10,564 nucleotides of DNA, taken from an uncultured Synergistales bacterium. GTDB taxonomy: Bacteria; Synergistota; Synergistia; Synergistales; Aminobacteriaceae. The stretch lies in assembly GCA_905233335.1 (NCBI GenBank), contig CAJOED010000088.1:1-10564 (forward strand), in the 5' to 3' direction. A program made the translations under genes and the position numbers. This document shows, in pieces, positions 1 through 6,844 of this stretch. The notes under the pieces were generated by a model, which saw only the letters and a program-made list of their open reading frames with translations, was not told where the DNA came from and searched no databases. Numbering within the stretch: the stretch's first letter is position 1; every line of letters starts with the position of its first letter.

Positions 1-10
1 CACACGTAAC

Positions 11-2218
11 ATGAAGAAATTACTGCTGATACCCATAATCATTTTTGCGGCACTATGGCTCTCAATCGACATAAACCCCGAAAGAGTTACTACCATATTC
101 GACTCACCCGCACTTTACGACACAAACGGCAAACTCTTTCACGTCCGGCTCTCTCCCGCATCAGAATGGCAGATACCAATACCACTGGGCGAAATGGGCA
201 AATGGCTTCCGCTCGTGGCTGTCAACGCTGAAGACGGGAGATTCTTCCGCCATCACGGAATAGACCCTCTAGCTATGCTCCGGGCTGTGTTTCAGGACAT
301 CACACGGGGGCGCGTCGTGTCGGGAGCATCGACAATCACGAGTCAGGTCATAAGGCTTGCTGTGTCAGAACGTGAAGGCCGAAAACGTACACCTCTCACG
401 AAAATTCGGGAGTTCATTATGGCGTTGAAGATTGAGCGCGAACTCGACAAACAGAAAATTCTTGAGTGCTACCTCAATCTTGCGCCGTTCGGGGGAAATA
501 TTCGGGGAGTCCAGACGGCATCACTGATATATTTCGGGAAAACAGCAAAGCAGATCTCTCCCGGTGAAGCGTGCCTGCTAATCGGAATGCTCAAAGGCCC
601 GACGCTTTACCGCCCCGACACAAAACCCATAGCCGCAAAGAAACGACGCAACGACATCATCGACCTCATGGAGCGCAAAAAGGTATTCACACACGACGAG
701 GCACAGCGCGCAAAACTTGAGGAGTTACCACGCAGAAAGTCAGAATTACCCGCACGGGCTTGGCACTATTCGGAGCTGGTACTCTCACAGAACCCCGAGC
801 ACCCGGCCAAGTACAACACGACGCTTAACCTTGAGGCACAGACAAAACTTGAGGGAATGTTGCGGCAGTCATTGAGTGATTTTCCGAACGACGTAACACT
901 TGCGGGGGGAGTCGTCGACAACAGGACAGCGGATCTAGTTGCGTGGGTCGGCAATGCGCGATTTTCTTACGGGGCGGACGCTGATTCATGGGTCGACTGC
1001 GGACGTTCTCCACGTTCACCAGGCTCAACACTGAAACCATTTGCGTATCTGTCAGCAATCGAGAAGGGCGACCTCACACCGTCAACACTTCTTGCGGACA
1101 CATCGACAGCATTTTCCGGGCGCGCTCCGAGAAATTTCGACCTGCAGTACAGGGGAGCTGTTACAGCACGTGCGGCACTCTCCGAATCACTCAATGCTCC
1201 GGCTGTGCGTGTATTGCGTTCGACGGGGAATGACCGGGTACTTGCTCTCATGCGTGAAGCGGGACTGCGGCACCTCACACAATCAGCGAAATATTACGGC
1301 GACAGTCTCATTCTCGGCGGGTGCGATATTACTCTGCTGGAGGAGCTTGAAGCATTCACGACGATAGCGGCACTAGGCATTCACCGACCGTTAAGACTGT
1401 TGCAGGAAAACGAACAAGTCCCTGAACGAATCGCAAGTCCTGAAGGCTGCTGGCTCATAAGCGACATACTCACGCACAACGGCGAACTCTCACGGTTTGC
1501 ACGAGGTACTTTGGGTCAAAAGTGGCGGGTTGCACTCAAAACGGGCACTTCTTACGGACTGCGTGATGCTTGGGCGGCGGCGTGGACTCCTGACTTCACC
1601 GTCGTAGTTTGGGCGGGGAATCCGGGCGGCGATTCGTGGCAGGGGCTTATAGGGGCGCGGGCTTCTGCTCCTGCTGCGGTGAAGATACTGCGCGAAATTT
1701 CTCCCCGTTCAGGCTGGTACGACAAACCCGAAAACCTCATACTCCGCAAAGTATGTTCGCTTTCCGGCAAACCTCCGACGGCGTTATGTCCTTCCGTGAA
1801 AATGGAGTGGGCTGTTGACGGCGTAACGAAAACTTTTCCGTGTGATATGCACAGCATAAAGTCGGGACAAAGCATAGTGCGATTACCGGCGGAGTTCAGC
1901 ACAAAAAACACGAACGCAAAACACAAATATTCGGAGCTGAAAATCATATCGCCCATTCCGGGAGCATCATATTTCGCCGCACCTTTCGACAAGGAACGCA
2001 AAATTCCCATGAGAGCTGAAGGTGCCGTAAACCGCGTATGGTGGTACCTCGACGGAACATACATAGGCACATCACAGAGCGACGCTACATTCTTCCATGA
2101 TGTGCCCGACGGTGAACATGTTGTGAGTGTTACTGACGAGGCAGGACGTACAGCAAAAGTTGACGTGAAAATGTTTACGCCCGGCAAACGTCAGCAGAAC
2201 AGCGAACTACTATTTTGA
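11..2218 (+). CDS. pbpC: Penicillin-binding protein 1C (bifunctional peptidoglycan glycosyltransferase/transpeptidase)
   Basis: This 735-residue protein is close to the usual PBP1C length (about 770). It polymerises and cross-links peptidoglycan on the periplasmic face of the inner membrane. An N-terminal anchor (about residues 4-18) follows MKK. The GT51 glycosyltransferase domain (about 60-225) shows the catalytic motif EDGRFFRHHG with Glu74, the GASTITSQ motif (105-112), the KIERELDKQKILECYLN stretch and the YFGK/PGEACLLIGMLKGP region. The transpeptidase domain has SxxK at Ser339-Lys342 (STLK), SLN at 393-395 and KTG at 510-512. The Cys582/Cys593/Cys611 region and the C-terminal beta domain (about 640-722) match the PBP1C-specific tail. 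All catalytic residues are present, so it should be active. Only 10 bases lie upstream, so the ribosome binding site cannot be judged; the start is chosen because MKK plus a hydrophobic stretch fits a signal anchor. It converges on the oxidoreductase gene and overlaps its stop by 9 bases. PBP1C genes often follow a bacterial alpha-2-macroglobulin gene, which here would lie outside the window. Confidence 0.95.
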   Translation: MKKLLLIPIIIFAALWLSIDINPERVTTIFDSPALYDTNGKLFHVRLSPASEWQIPIPLGEMGKWLPLVAVNAEDGRFFRHHGIDPLAMLRAVFQDITRGRVVSGASTITSQVIRLAVSEREGRKRTPLTKIREFIMALKIERELDKQKILECYLNLAPFGGNIRGVQTASLIYFGKTAKQISPGEACLLIGMLKGPTLYRPDTKPIAAKKRRNDIIDLMERKKVFTHDEAQRAKLEELPRRKSELPARAWHYSELVLSQNPEHPAKYNTTLNLEAQTKLEGMLRQSLSDFPNDVTLAGGVVDNRTADLVAWVGNARFSYGADADSWVDCGRSPRSPGSTLKPFAYLSAIEKGDLTPSTLLADTSTAFSGRAPRNFDLQYRGAVTARAALSESLNAPAVRVLRSTGNDRVLALMREAGLRHLTQSAKYYGDSLILGGCDITLLEELEAFTTIAALGIHRPLRLLQENEQVPERIASPEGCWLISDILTHNGELSRFARGTLGQKWRVALKTGTSYGLRDAWAAAWTPDFTVVVWAGNPGGDSWQGLIGARASAPAAVKILREISPRSGWYDKPENLILRKVCSLSGKPPTALCPSVKMEWAVDGVTKTFPCDMHSIKSGQSIVRLPAEFSTKNTNAKHKYSELKIISPIPGASYFAAPFDKERKIPMRAEGAVNRVWWYLDGTYIGTSQSDATFFHDVPDGEHVVSVTDEAGRTAKVDVKMFTPGKRQQNSELLF

Positions 2219-3430
2219 TTCCATGTATCTCATCATTGCGGCGGCGGCCTTCTTTGCTCCGTCCACTGCATGTACTACTGTCTTTGCTCCCGTAACCACA
2301 TCACCGGCGGCAAATACTCCTTCACGCGTCGTCATGTAGTTTTCGTCGACGATCAGCAGTCCGTTTTCTGCGGCAGTGAGTCCGCTCGTTGTCCTTACGA
2401 GTTTCCCGCGAGGCACCTGGCTTATTGCTATTATCGTGGAGTCAGCGTCTACCTGTATGAGTTCGTCTTCAGCACCGATAATCTCATCATTCTCACCGTA
2501 AATAGTGCGCTTGAAGACCGGCCCGCGTTCTGTGATCTCCTGTATCTGCATTCCCGTCTCTATCTCTGCTCCGTCAAGCTGTGCATAAGCTACCTCGCTA
2601 GAACTCGCTGCTATCTCTTTGCCCATTGCGTATAGAGTTACTTCCTTCGAGCCGTTTCGGAGGGCGGATCTTGCTACGTCCATTGCCGCATTTCCCACGC
2701 CGATAACAGCTACTTTGTCGCCGAGATGATGTGCCTTTGGGTTGGTGAGGTAGTTCATGGCAAAGTGCACGTTTCCGAAACTTTCACCCCTGACACCCAA
2801 AGTTCTTGGCCGCTCTGCTCCCGTCCCGACGAACACAGACGCATAACCGTCCCGGAAAAGCTCGTCAATCATCAGCACGCTCCCTATTGTTGCGTTGAGA
2901 CGTATCTGTATGCCGAACTCCTCTAATCTTTTCTCGTAAGTGTCGATTATGCTTTTCGGAAGCCGAAATTCAGGTATACCGTACTGCATTACGCCGCCGA
3001 TTTTGCTTTTCCACTCGAAAATAGTAACGTGATAGCCTTCACGCGCAAGAACTACAGCAACAGTTATTCCCGCAGGCCCAGACCCTATTACGGCTACTTT
3101 TTTGTCGTTGCGTTTCAGCGGGACGGAAGCGTGCATACGTTCGAGGTACATTTCGGAGATGTATTTTTCGATGCTCGAAAAGTGAACGGGGCTGTCCTTG
3201 CGTCCTCTTATGCAGTGTCCCGCACACTGTTTTGCGTGGTTGCAGACTTCCGCACATATCGCCGACAACGGATTATTCGCAAAAAGCATTTCGCCCGCGT
3301 CAAGTAATTTGTGTTCCTTGAAGAGCTGTATCACCTGCGGGATCGGTGTATGAACGGGGCATCCTTCCTGGCACATGGGCTTCTTGCACTGAAGACAGCG
3401 TTCGGCTTCCGTCAGTATGTGTAACGGCAT
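2210..3430 (-). CDS. Stand-alone GltD/NfnB-family NAD(P)-dependent iron-sulfur flavoprotein oxidoreductase
   Basis: A 406-residue homologue of the glutamate synthase small subunit and related electron-transfer flavoproteins. The N-terminal domain carries two four-cysteine sets for [4Fe-4S] clusters: Cys12, 15, 20 and 24 (CLQCKKPMCQEGCPVHTP), and Cys59, 63, 69 and 73. An FAD-binding GSGPAG motif lies at 116-121, an NAD(P)H-binding GVGNAA motif at 244-249, and the C-terminal FAD motif with GD at 376-377 (FAAGDVVTGAKTVVHAVDG). An in-frame ATG at 3487 exists, but the start at 3430 is preferred: AGGGGGAG precedes it by 7 bases, the family begins here, and the -10 box at 3465-3470 would lie inside the longer version. 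The usual partner (large glutamate synthase subunit or NfnA) is not adjacent, so the physiological acceptor is unknown. It could be GltD acting with a distant GltB, a sulfide-dehydrogenase/Nfn-type subunit, or an independent oxidoreductase. The family is firm, the exact reaction is not. It sits alone between its own promoter and the convergent pbpC. Confidence 0.88.
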   Translation of the reverse strand: MPLHILTEAERCLQCKKPMCQEGCPVHTPIPQVIQLFKEHKLLDAGEMLFANNPLSAICAEVCNHAKQCAGHCIRGRKDSPVHFSSIEKYISEMYLERMHASVPLKRNDKKVAVIGSGPAGITVAVVLAREGYHVTIFEWKSKIGGVMQYGIPEFRLPKSIIDTYEKRLEEFGIQIRLNATIGSVLMIDELFRDGYASVFVGTGAERPRTLGVRGESFGNVHFAMNYLTNPKAHHLGDKVAVIGVGNAAMDVARSALRNGSKEVTLYAMGKEIAASSSEVAYAQLDGAEIETGMQIQEITERGPVFKRTIYGENDEIIGAEDELIQVDADSTIIAISQVPRGKLVRTTSGLTAAENGLLIVDENYMTTREGVFAAGDVVTGAKTVVHAVDGAKKAAAAMMRYMESK

Positions 3431-3464
3431 TAATATTCTCCCCCTAAAAGTTATTTTTTCTCGC

Positions 3465-3473
3465 ATTATAGCA
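3465..3473 (-). promoter_or_regulatory. Extended -10 promoter for the oxidoreductase gene
   Basis: On the minus strand the sequence reads TGCTATAAT, a perfect TATAAT box with the TGN extension. It lies about 35 bases upstream of the ATG at 3430, giving a predicted leader of roughly 28 bases. No good TTGACA box is present 16-18 bases upstream; the T-tract of the preceding terminator (3486-3491) occupies that zone. Sequence inspection only. Confidence 0.6.
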
Positions 3474-3485
3474 TTACGCGGCAAC

Positions 3486-3519
3486 AAAAAAGACGCACCA
3501 GGATCCGCTCCATGATGCG
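3486..3519 (-). terminator. Intrinsic terminator after the SH3-domain gene
   Basis: On the minus strand, arms at 3509-3519 and 3494-3503 pair through CGCA/TGCG, a G-T wobble, CA/TG, one bulged base and GGA/TCC, closing a five-base loop at 3504-3508. A run of six T residues (3491 down to 3486) follows directly. It sits about 30 bases past the stop of the SH3 gene and should end that transcript before the next promoter. Confidence 0.75.
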
Positions 3520-3549
3520 CCGTGAAAAAAACTTTCCGCTTTCAGAACG

Positions 3550-3858
3550 TTATTCGTACTCCCTGATGTAGTCAGCAGCTGCCCACCCTCTATGGCCGTC
3601 GTCGTCGTACTCGATGAGGTACCACGTGCGGGACTTCATTCTGCCCTTTTCCTTTTCGCGGGTAGTCTTTTCCTCGATGACCTCGACATAATCTCCGTCG
3701 TCAAGTTTCGCTACAACTTTCCCGTTGATTGACGGCCTCGACCTCACGTTCAAATAACCGTCCTTCAAGTTCACGTACGCTTCAAACGCAAACGCAGAAG
3801 ACACCGCCGACACTACCAGCACACAGACAAGAAATACACGTAAAAATTTTTTTGTCAT
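3550..3858 (-). CDS. Small secreted bacterial SH3-domain protein
   Basis: A 102-residue exported protein. A clear signal peptide (MTKK, a hydrophobic core at about 6-18, and the cleavage site AFA before Phe25) leaves a mature protein of about 78 residues that is essentially one bacterial SH3 (SH3b/SH3_3) domain. Diagnostic stretches are YLNVRSRPSINGKVVAKL (35-52), DGDYVEVIEE (54-63), TWYLIEYDD (78-86) and the closing GWAAADYI (91-98). Between the middle strands sits a highly charged insert (about 64-77, rich in Lys, Arg and Glu). SH3b domains commonly bind peptidoglycan peptides or mediate protein contacts in the envelope, but no catalytic domain is attached, so the role here is unknown. The start is well supported by CAGGAGGT eight bases upstream. 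It has its own promoter and terminator, so it is a single-gene transcription unit between pckA and the oxidoreductase gene. Confidence 0.85.
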   Translation of the reverse strand: MTKKFLRVFLVCVLVVSAVSSAFAFEAYVNLKDGYLNVRSRPSINGKVVAKLDDGDYVEVIEEKTTREKEKGRMKSRTWYLIEYDDDGHRGWAAADYIREYE

Positions 3859-3890
3859 TTGTCATTACCTCCTGTGTATATTATCACGCT

Positions 3891-3899
3891 ATTATATCA
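3891..3899 (-). promoter_or_regulatory. Extended -10 promoter for the SH3-domain gene
   Basis: The minus strand reads TGATATAAT, a perfect -10 hexamer with the TGN extension, about 33 bases upstream of the ATG at 3858. The region where a -35 box should be is taken up by the T-tract of the pckA terminator (3912-3917) and does not resemble TTGACA. Confidence 0.6.
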
Positions 3900-3911
3900 A
3901 TCTGTGCACAT

Positions 3912-3946
3912 AAAAAAGCAGCACCCCGAAAAATTCAGAGTGCCGC
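3912..3946 (-). terminator. Intrinsic terminator of pckA
   Basis: A continuous 12-base-pair stem with three G-T wobbles is formed on the minus strand by arms 3935-3946 and 3918-3929. The loop is five bases (3930-3934) and six T residues (3917 to 3912) follow. It begins about 19 bases after the pckA stop codon. This is a textbook rho-independent terminator. Confidence 0.88.
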
Positions 3947-3964
3947 ACGCAAAATTTTCTATTC

Positions 3965-5641
3965 TTATCCGATTTCAGCGATCAATTTCTCTACAGCTTC
4001 ATGTGCGTCTGCAGGGAGCTTGTCGATTCCGCCGCGTTCTGTGTCTCTGCTCTTGATGAAGTTCAGTCTGTCCTGGAAACGCTTCTTGAGCTGTGTCCTG
4101 TACTCGTCGTTCTTGAGGTCAGCGTCAAAGCCCGGAATGTCCATAGTCTTGATGCCGCTCAAATTCCCGAAAGGCTTCCACTCTGCTTTGCCCTCAACAA
4201 TGCGCTCAATGATCATGAGTGTGTTCTCTTTGCCGACAGCCTTGCCCATGAAGTTACCGGTGTTCAGAATGTAGCAGTCCACTCCGTCAGCAATGAGCTG
4301 CTTGAATCTCTCGTAGTCCATTCCGAGCGGGTACGTCCTGAACGGGTTTGCGTAAGGCTCACACACAAGCGCGTCGGGGTCAACGCCGGGTGCTAAGTTC
4401 TCTGCGCTCGTTCTCTTTGTTGCGAGTGTTGCTCCAAGCACGGACGCTAATGACGGCCCTTCGAGTTTCAGCACAGGCGGGAGTGTCGGGTCTCTCATCA
4501 GCCAGAATATTGCGTTGAGGGGTTCTCCGATTCTGTCGACTCTGTTCGGCGACCATAAACGCGACTTGATGGCTCTTCCGTTTCCGTTCCTGACATCTTC
4601 CGTTACTGCTATGAGTTTGCCGTCCTTTGTCCTGACACAGCCGCAGTTCTGAAGCGTCAGAATGTACTTGTTGTCCGGGCAGCCGATGGGATAATCAGCT
4701 ACTTTGTCGAAATATGTCGGCTCAAGTGCGATTGCGTATTTGTCCTTCACGTTCACGACGAATGCGTCATCATGAAGCACCATAACGTCATACTTTCCGT
4801 CATGCTTTGCGTGCGTGATTGTCGATTTCCCCGACCCTGAAAGCCCGAATGCCGCAACAACGAATTTTTTGCCGCTTCCGTCCTTGAGGGTGTAGCGTTT
4901 GAGTCCGCCGTGGCATGATGCGTAACCGTTGCGAGCCGCGATGCCCCAAGCAAGTGTGAGTGTGCCCTTCTTGAGTTCGCCGAAATAGCGGAGGCCAAGT
5001 ACGATTGCGCAGTTCTCTTCAGGTGAGAAGAATGCTATACCGAGCGGGAACTGTTTCTGCAGTTCGGGGTCTCCGTGCGGCCAGTCAGGGTCAGCAACAA
5101 AGAATATGTCGCCGTCGTGGTCGGAAATTCTGCGTGAAGCCTCATAGCGCGGTTTGTATGCCTCGTTCGCGTACTGGAAGTTTATCATCCAGTTGTAGAG
5201 GTTGTTCTCGTAGCCTTCAGGGAGAACGATATGCGCCGCCGTCATGAAGTCCTCGTCAAGTCCGACGTAAGCATCAGCCTCGTATAACTTCCTGTAGCGC
5301 ATGTTGAACACTGCCTCGCGGATTATCTTGCAGTACTTCGCAACATCTACATCAGGGTAGCCGACGATCCTTCTTGCCGCCGCTGTACGTCCGAAAATAG
5401 CTCCGTCGTTGAACAGTAATACGTTTGCGCCCATCGGGAGTCCCTGCTCTTCGGGTTTGTAGACCGGCATACCAGTAAGCTCGATTGTGCCCGGTGAATT
5501 TTTCGCGAGGTTGTACGCTTCTTTGAGGTCTGCTACATGATGAACGTTGTTTGCGTAAAATAGTGTTTCGATTGTTGTGCGCGGTTGTGCGTGATAAACT
5601 TTCTTGAAGTTTTCAGGATCATAATAACCGATTGTTGACAT
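3965..5641 (-). CDS. pckA: Phosphoenolpyruvate carboxykinase, ATP-type, divergent subfamily
   Basis: A 558-residue cytosolic enzyme expected to interconvert oxaloacetate plus a nucleotide triphosphate with PEP, CO2 and the diphosphate. Recognisable features in order are an N-terminal Arg85 in FGRTAAARR (likely counterpart of the substrate Arg of GRSPKDK), Tyr219 and Lys225 in RYFGELKKG (counterparts of E. coli Tyr207 and Lys213), His244 in YASCHGG (counterpart of His232), the P-loop GLSGSGKST (266-274), Asp291-Asp292, a PPV motif at 388-390, GATLATKRTSAE (403-414), and CYILNTGNFMGK (456-467), matching the family's LVNTGW region. The metal-binding block reads HDDAFVV rather than the usual GDDEHGW, and I cannot find a clear NFEGGCYAK equivalent. 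It therefore belongs to a distinct branch; nucleotide preference is uncertain. The start ATG has AAAGGGG 12 bases upstream, a rather long spacing. It is divergent from the tctCBA operon across 140 bases. Direction in vivo could be gluconeogenic or, in fermenters, PEP to oxaloacetate with ATP gain. Confidence 0.9.
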   Translation of the reverse strand: MSTIGYYDPENFKKVYHAQPRTTIETLFYANNVHHVADLKEAYNLAKNSPGTIELTGMPVYKPEEQGLPMGANVLLFNDGAIFGRTAAARRIVGYPDVDVAKYCKIIREAVFNMRYRKLYEADAYVGLDEDFMTAAHIVLPEGYENNLYNWMINFQYANEAYKPRYEASRRISDHDGDIFFVADPDWPHGDPELQKQFPLGIAFFSPEENCAIVLGLRYFGELKKGTLTLAWGIAARNGYASCHGGLKRYTLKDGSGKKFVVAAFGLSGSGKSTITHAKHDGKYDVMVLHDDAFVVNVKDKYAIALEPTYFDKVADYPIGCPDNKYILTLQNCGCVRTKDGKLIAVTEDVRNGNGRAIKSRLWSPNRVDRIGEPLNAIFWLMRDPTLPPVLKLEGPSLASVLGATLATKRTSAENLAPGVDPDALVCEPYANPFRTYPLGMDYERFKQLIADGVDCYILNTGNFMGKAVGKENTLMIIERIVEGKAEWKPFGNLSGIKTMDIPGFDADLKNDEYRTQLKKRFQDRLNFIKSRDTERGGIDKLPADAHEAVEKLIAEIG

Positions 5642-5687
5642 AAAAAATTTCTGCCCCTTTCGTGAAGTTTTTGTGAAAATCAGAGTA

Positions 5688-5696
5688 ATTATAGCA
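5688..5696 (-). promoter_or_regulatory. Extended -10 promoter for pckA
   Basis: The minus strand reads TGCTATAAT about 47 bases upstream of the pckA ATG, giving a leader near 40 bases. The -35 zone (about 5711-5716) reads CAGACA, a poor match. It lies about 20 bases from the opposing tctC -10 box, so the two promoters overlap and may interfere with each other or share a regulator. Confidence 0.55.
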
Positions 5697-5716
5697 CCAT
5701 TAAAATTAACTGTCTG

Positions 5717-5725
5717 TGATACAAT
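5717..5725 (+). promoter_or_regulatory. Extended -10 promoter for the tctCBA operon
   Basis: The plus strand reads TGATACAAT, a five-of-six -10 box with the TGN extension, about 57 bases upstream of the tctC start. No convincing -35 box is visible 16-18 bases upstream. A short inverted repeat starts five bases downstream, near the predicted transcript start. Confidence 0.45.
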
Positions 5726-5729
5726 AAAC

Positions 5730-5748
5730 GCATTCCAAAAAACAATGC
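5730..5748 (+). repeat. Short inverted repeat, possible operator
   Basis: GCATT (5730-5734) and AATGC (5744-5748) form an inverted repeat with a nine-base A-rich spacer. It lies at and just after the predicted tctC transcription start, a position suited to a repressor. The arms are only five bases, so chance is a real alternative. Confidence 0.25.
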
Positions 5749-5781
5749 AGTAAAAATATATTCAGCAAGGAGAGATCTATT

Positions 5782-6798
5782 TTGTCAAAGAGAAGATTGA
5801 TAGCTTCTGTTCTGTTGTTCGTGTTCTGTTTTGCACCCATAGCAAACGCCGCAGTATATGACGGTCAGCGCGTACGTATTGTCATCGGCTCGACGGCTGT
5901 ATCAGGCGACAGCTACATGGTTGCGGACATCGTGAACCGTTACCTGCAGAAATACCTGAACTGCAACTCCAAAGACGACCCCGTCGGCGCAAATGAAGCC
6001 TTCGCAACAATCAGGACTGCCGCACCCGACGGAATGACGTTCATGATCTTCCATGACATGACATATCTCGGAGTTCTTTTCGGGAGTTACGGCGAGGAGT
6101 ACGACCTCGAAAACATGGTCATAGGCCCCCGCGTCGGACAAAATCCCGGCTCATGCTTTGCGGGAAAAACTAACGCTCCGTACAAGGACATGAAAGAAAT
6201 GGCAGAGTGGCTCAAGGCTGACCCGAAACGCACCGTAAGACTCTCCGTCGAACTCGGAAGCGTGAGCAATCTCGGATTCGTCATCTATTACGTGTGGCTG
6301 AAGAACACATACGGCGAGGACGTTGCCAACCAGATGCGCTTTGTGCTCGGCGGCTCAACCGACACGAAACTTCAGCAGTTATGGGACAACAACGCGGACG
6401 TAATTTTCGGGGACTACAGCTCATTCTTACAGTACACGAAAGAGGGCGTTGATGAGCAGCTTGCTTTGAGGTACGTAGGCATAATGGACAGGATACCGGG
6501 ACGCACAGACCTTCCTGTTTACGGCGATATGGGCATCACGATGGACGGCAAACCGTTATACTTCTCAAAGGATTTCTTGATTTACCTTCCGAAGGGCACA
6601 CCCGACAATGTTGTAGCAGAACTCGACGAGGCAGTAGCAAAGATGCAGGCTGACCCGCAGTTCCAGGAGGACATGTCAAAGATGACATACGCCGGCAACA
6701 CGTTATCGAGCAAAGAAGCAAAAGAGTTCATTTACGCCAAGCGCGACGCAATCAAGAAAGTACTTGCGGAAGCTCCGAACATAGAGGACTTAGAGTAA
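5782..6798 (+). CDS. tctC: Tripartite tricarboxylate transporter substrate-binding protein (TctC/Bug family)
   Basis: A 338-residue periplasmic solute-binding protein that would deliver a carboxylate to the TctA/TctB membrane complex. The signal peptide is clear: MSKRR, a hydrophobic core, and cleavage after ANA at Ala23. The family fold shows in VRIVIG at the first strand (31-36), the VGANEAFATIRTAAPDGMTFM block (68-88) matching the usual GA-x-G...PDGYT region, LGGSTDTKLQQLWDNNADVIFGD (189-211), the DLPVYGDMGI segment (243-252) and the C-terminal LPKGTPDNVVAELDEAV (269-285). The first binding loop reads GSTAVSGDS instead of the common PPGG-x-D pattern, so the ligand may not be a standard citrate-type substrate. 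The start is TTG at 5782, supported by AAGGAG nine bases upstream and by the signal peptide beginning exactly there. It is the first gene of the tctCBA operon, followed after 71 bases by tctB with a hairpin between them. Confidence 0.9.
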   Translation: MSKRRLIASVLLFVFCFAPIANAAVYDGQRVRIVIGSTAVSGDSYMVADIVNRYLQKYLNCNSKDDPVGANEAFATIRTAAPDGMTFMIFHDMTYLGVLFGSYGEEYDLENMVIGPRVGQNPGSCFAGKTNAPYKDMKEMAEWLKADPKRTVRLSVELGSVSNLGFVIYYVWLKNTYGEDVANQMRFVLGGSTDTKLQQLWDNNADVIFGDYSSFLQYTKEGVDEQLALRYVGIMDRIPGRTDLPVYGDMGITMDGKPLYFSKDFLIYLPKGTPDNVVAELDEAVAKMQADPQFQEDMSKMTYAGNTLSSKEAKEFIYAKRDAIKKVLAEAPNIEDLE

Positions 6799-6815
6799 AC
6801 GCAGAAATATTTATG

Positions 6816-6844
6816 CCTCCTCTGATAATGTCGGGGGAGGTTTT
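6816..6844 (+). terminator. Attenuator-like hairpin between tctC and tctB
   Basis: A 10-base-pair stem (6816-6825 with 6831-6840, two G-T wobbles, five-base loop) is followed by only four T residues and then a mixed CAATCTTTA stretch. This looks like a weak or partial terminator. It would let tctC transcripts outnumber those of tctB and tctA, or protect the tctC 3' end. That outcome is inferred. Confidence 0.6.

Noticed and set aside
1..10. TAA at 7-9 as the stop of an upstream gene, possibly an alpha-2-macroglobulin gene
   Set aside because: Only two codons would be visible, too little to support any gene; the known pairing with pbpC is not evidence here.
1552..2187. 211-codon open frame on the minus strand inside pbpC
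   Set aside because: It lies wholly antisense to the conserved pbpC transpeptidase and C-terminal domains, has no family resemblance, and no ribosome binding site stands out.
3431..3487. Longer start for the oxidoreductase at 3487
   Set aside because: It would place the TATAAT box inside the coding region; the ATG at 3430 has a strong ribosome binding site and matches the family's N terminus.
3729..4274. 181-codon open frame on the plus strand spanning the SH3 gene start and the pckA end
   Set aside because: It runs antisense through two supported genes, two regulatory sites and a terminator; its translation is Ser/Arg-rich and shows no domain.
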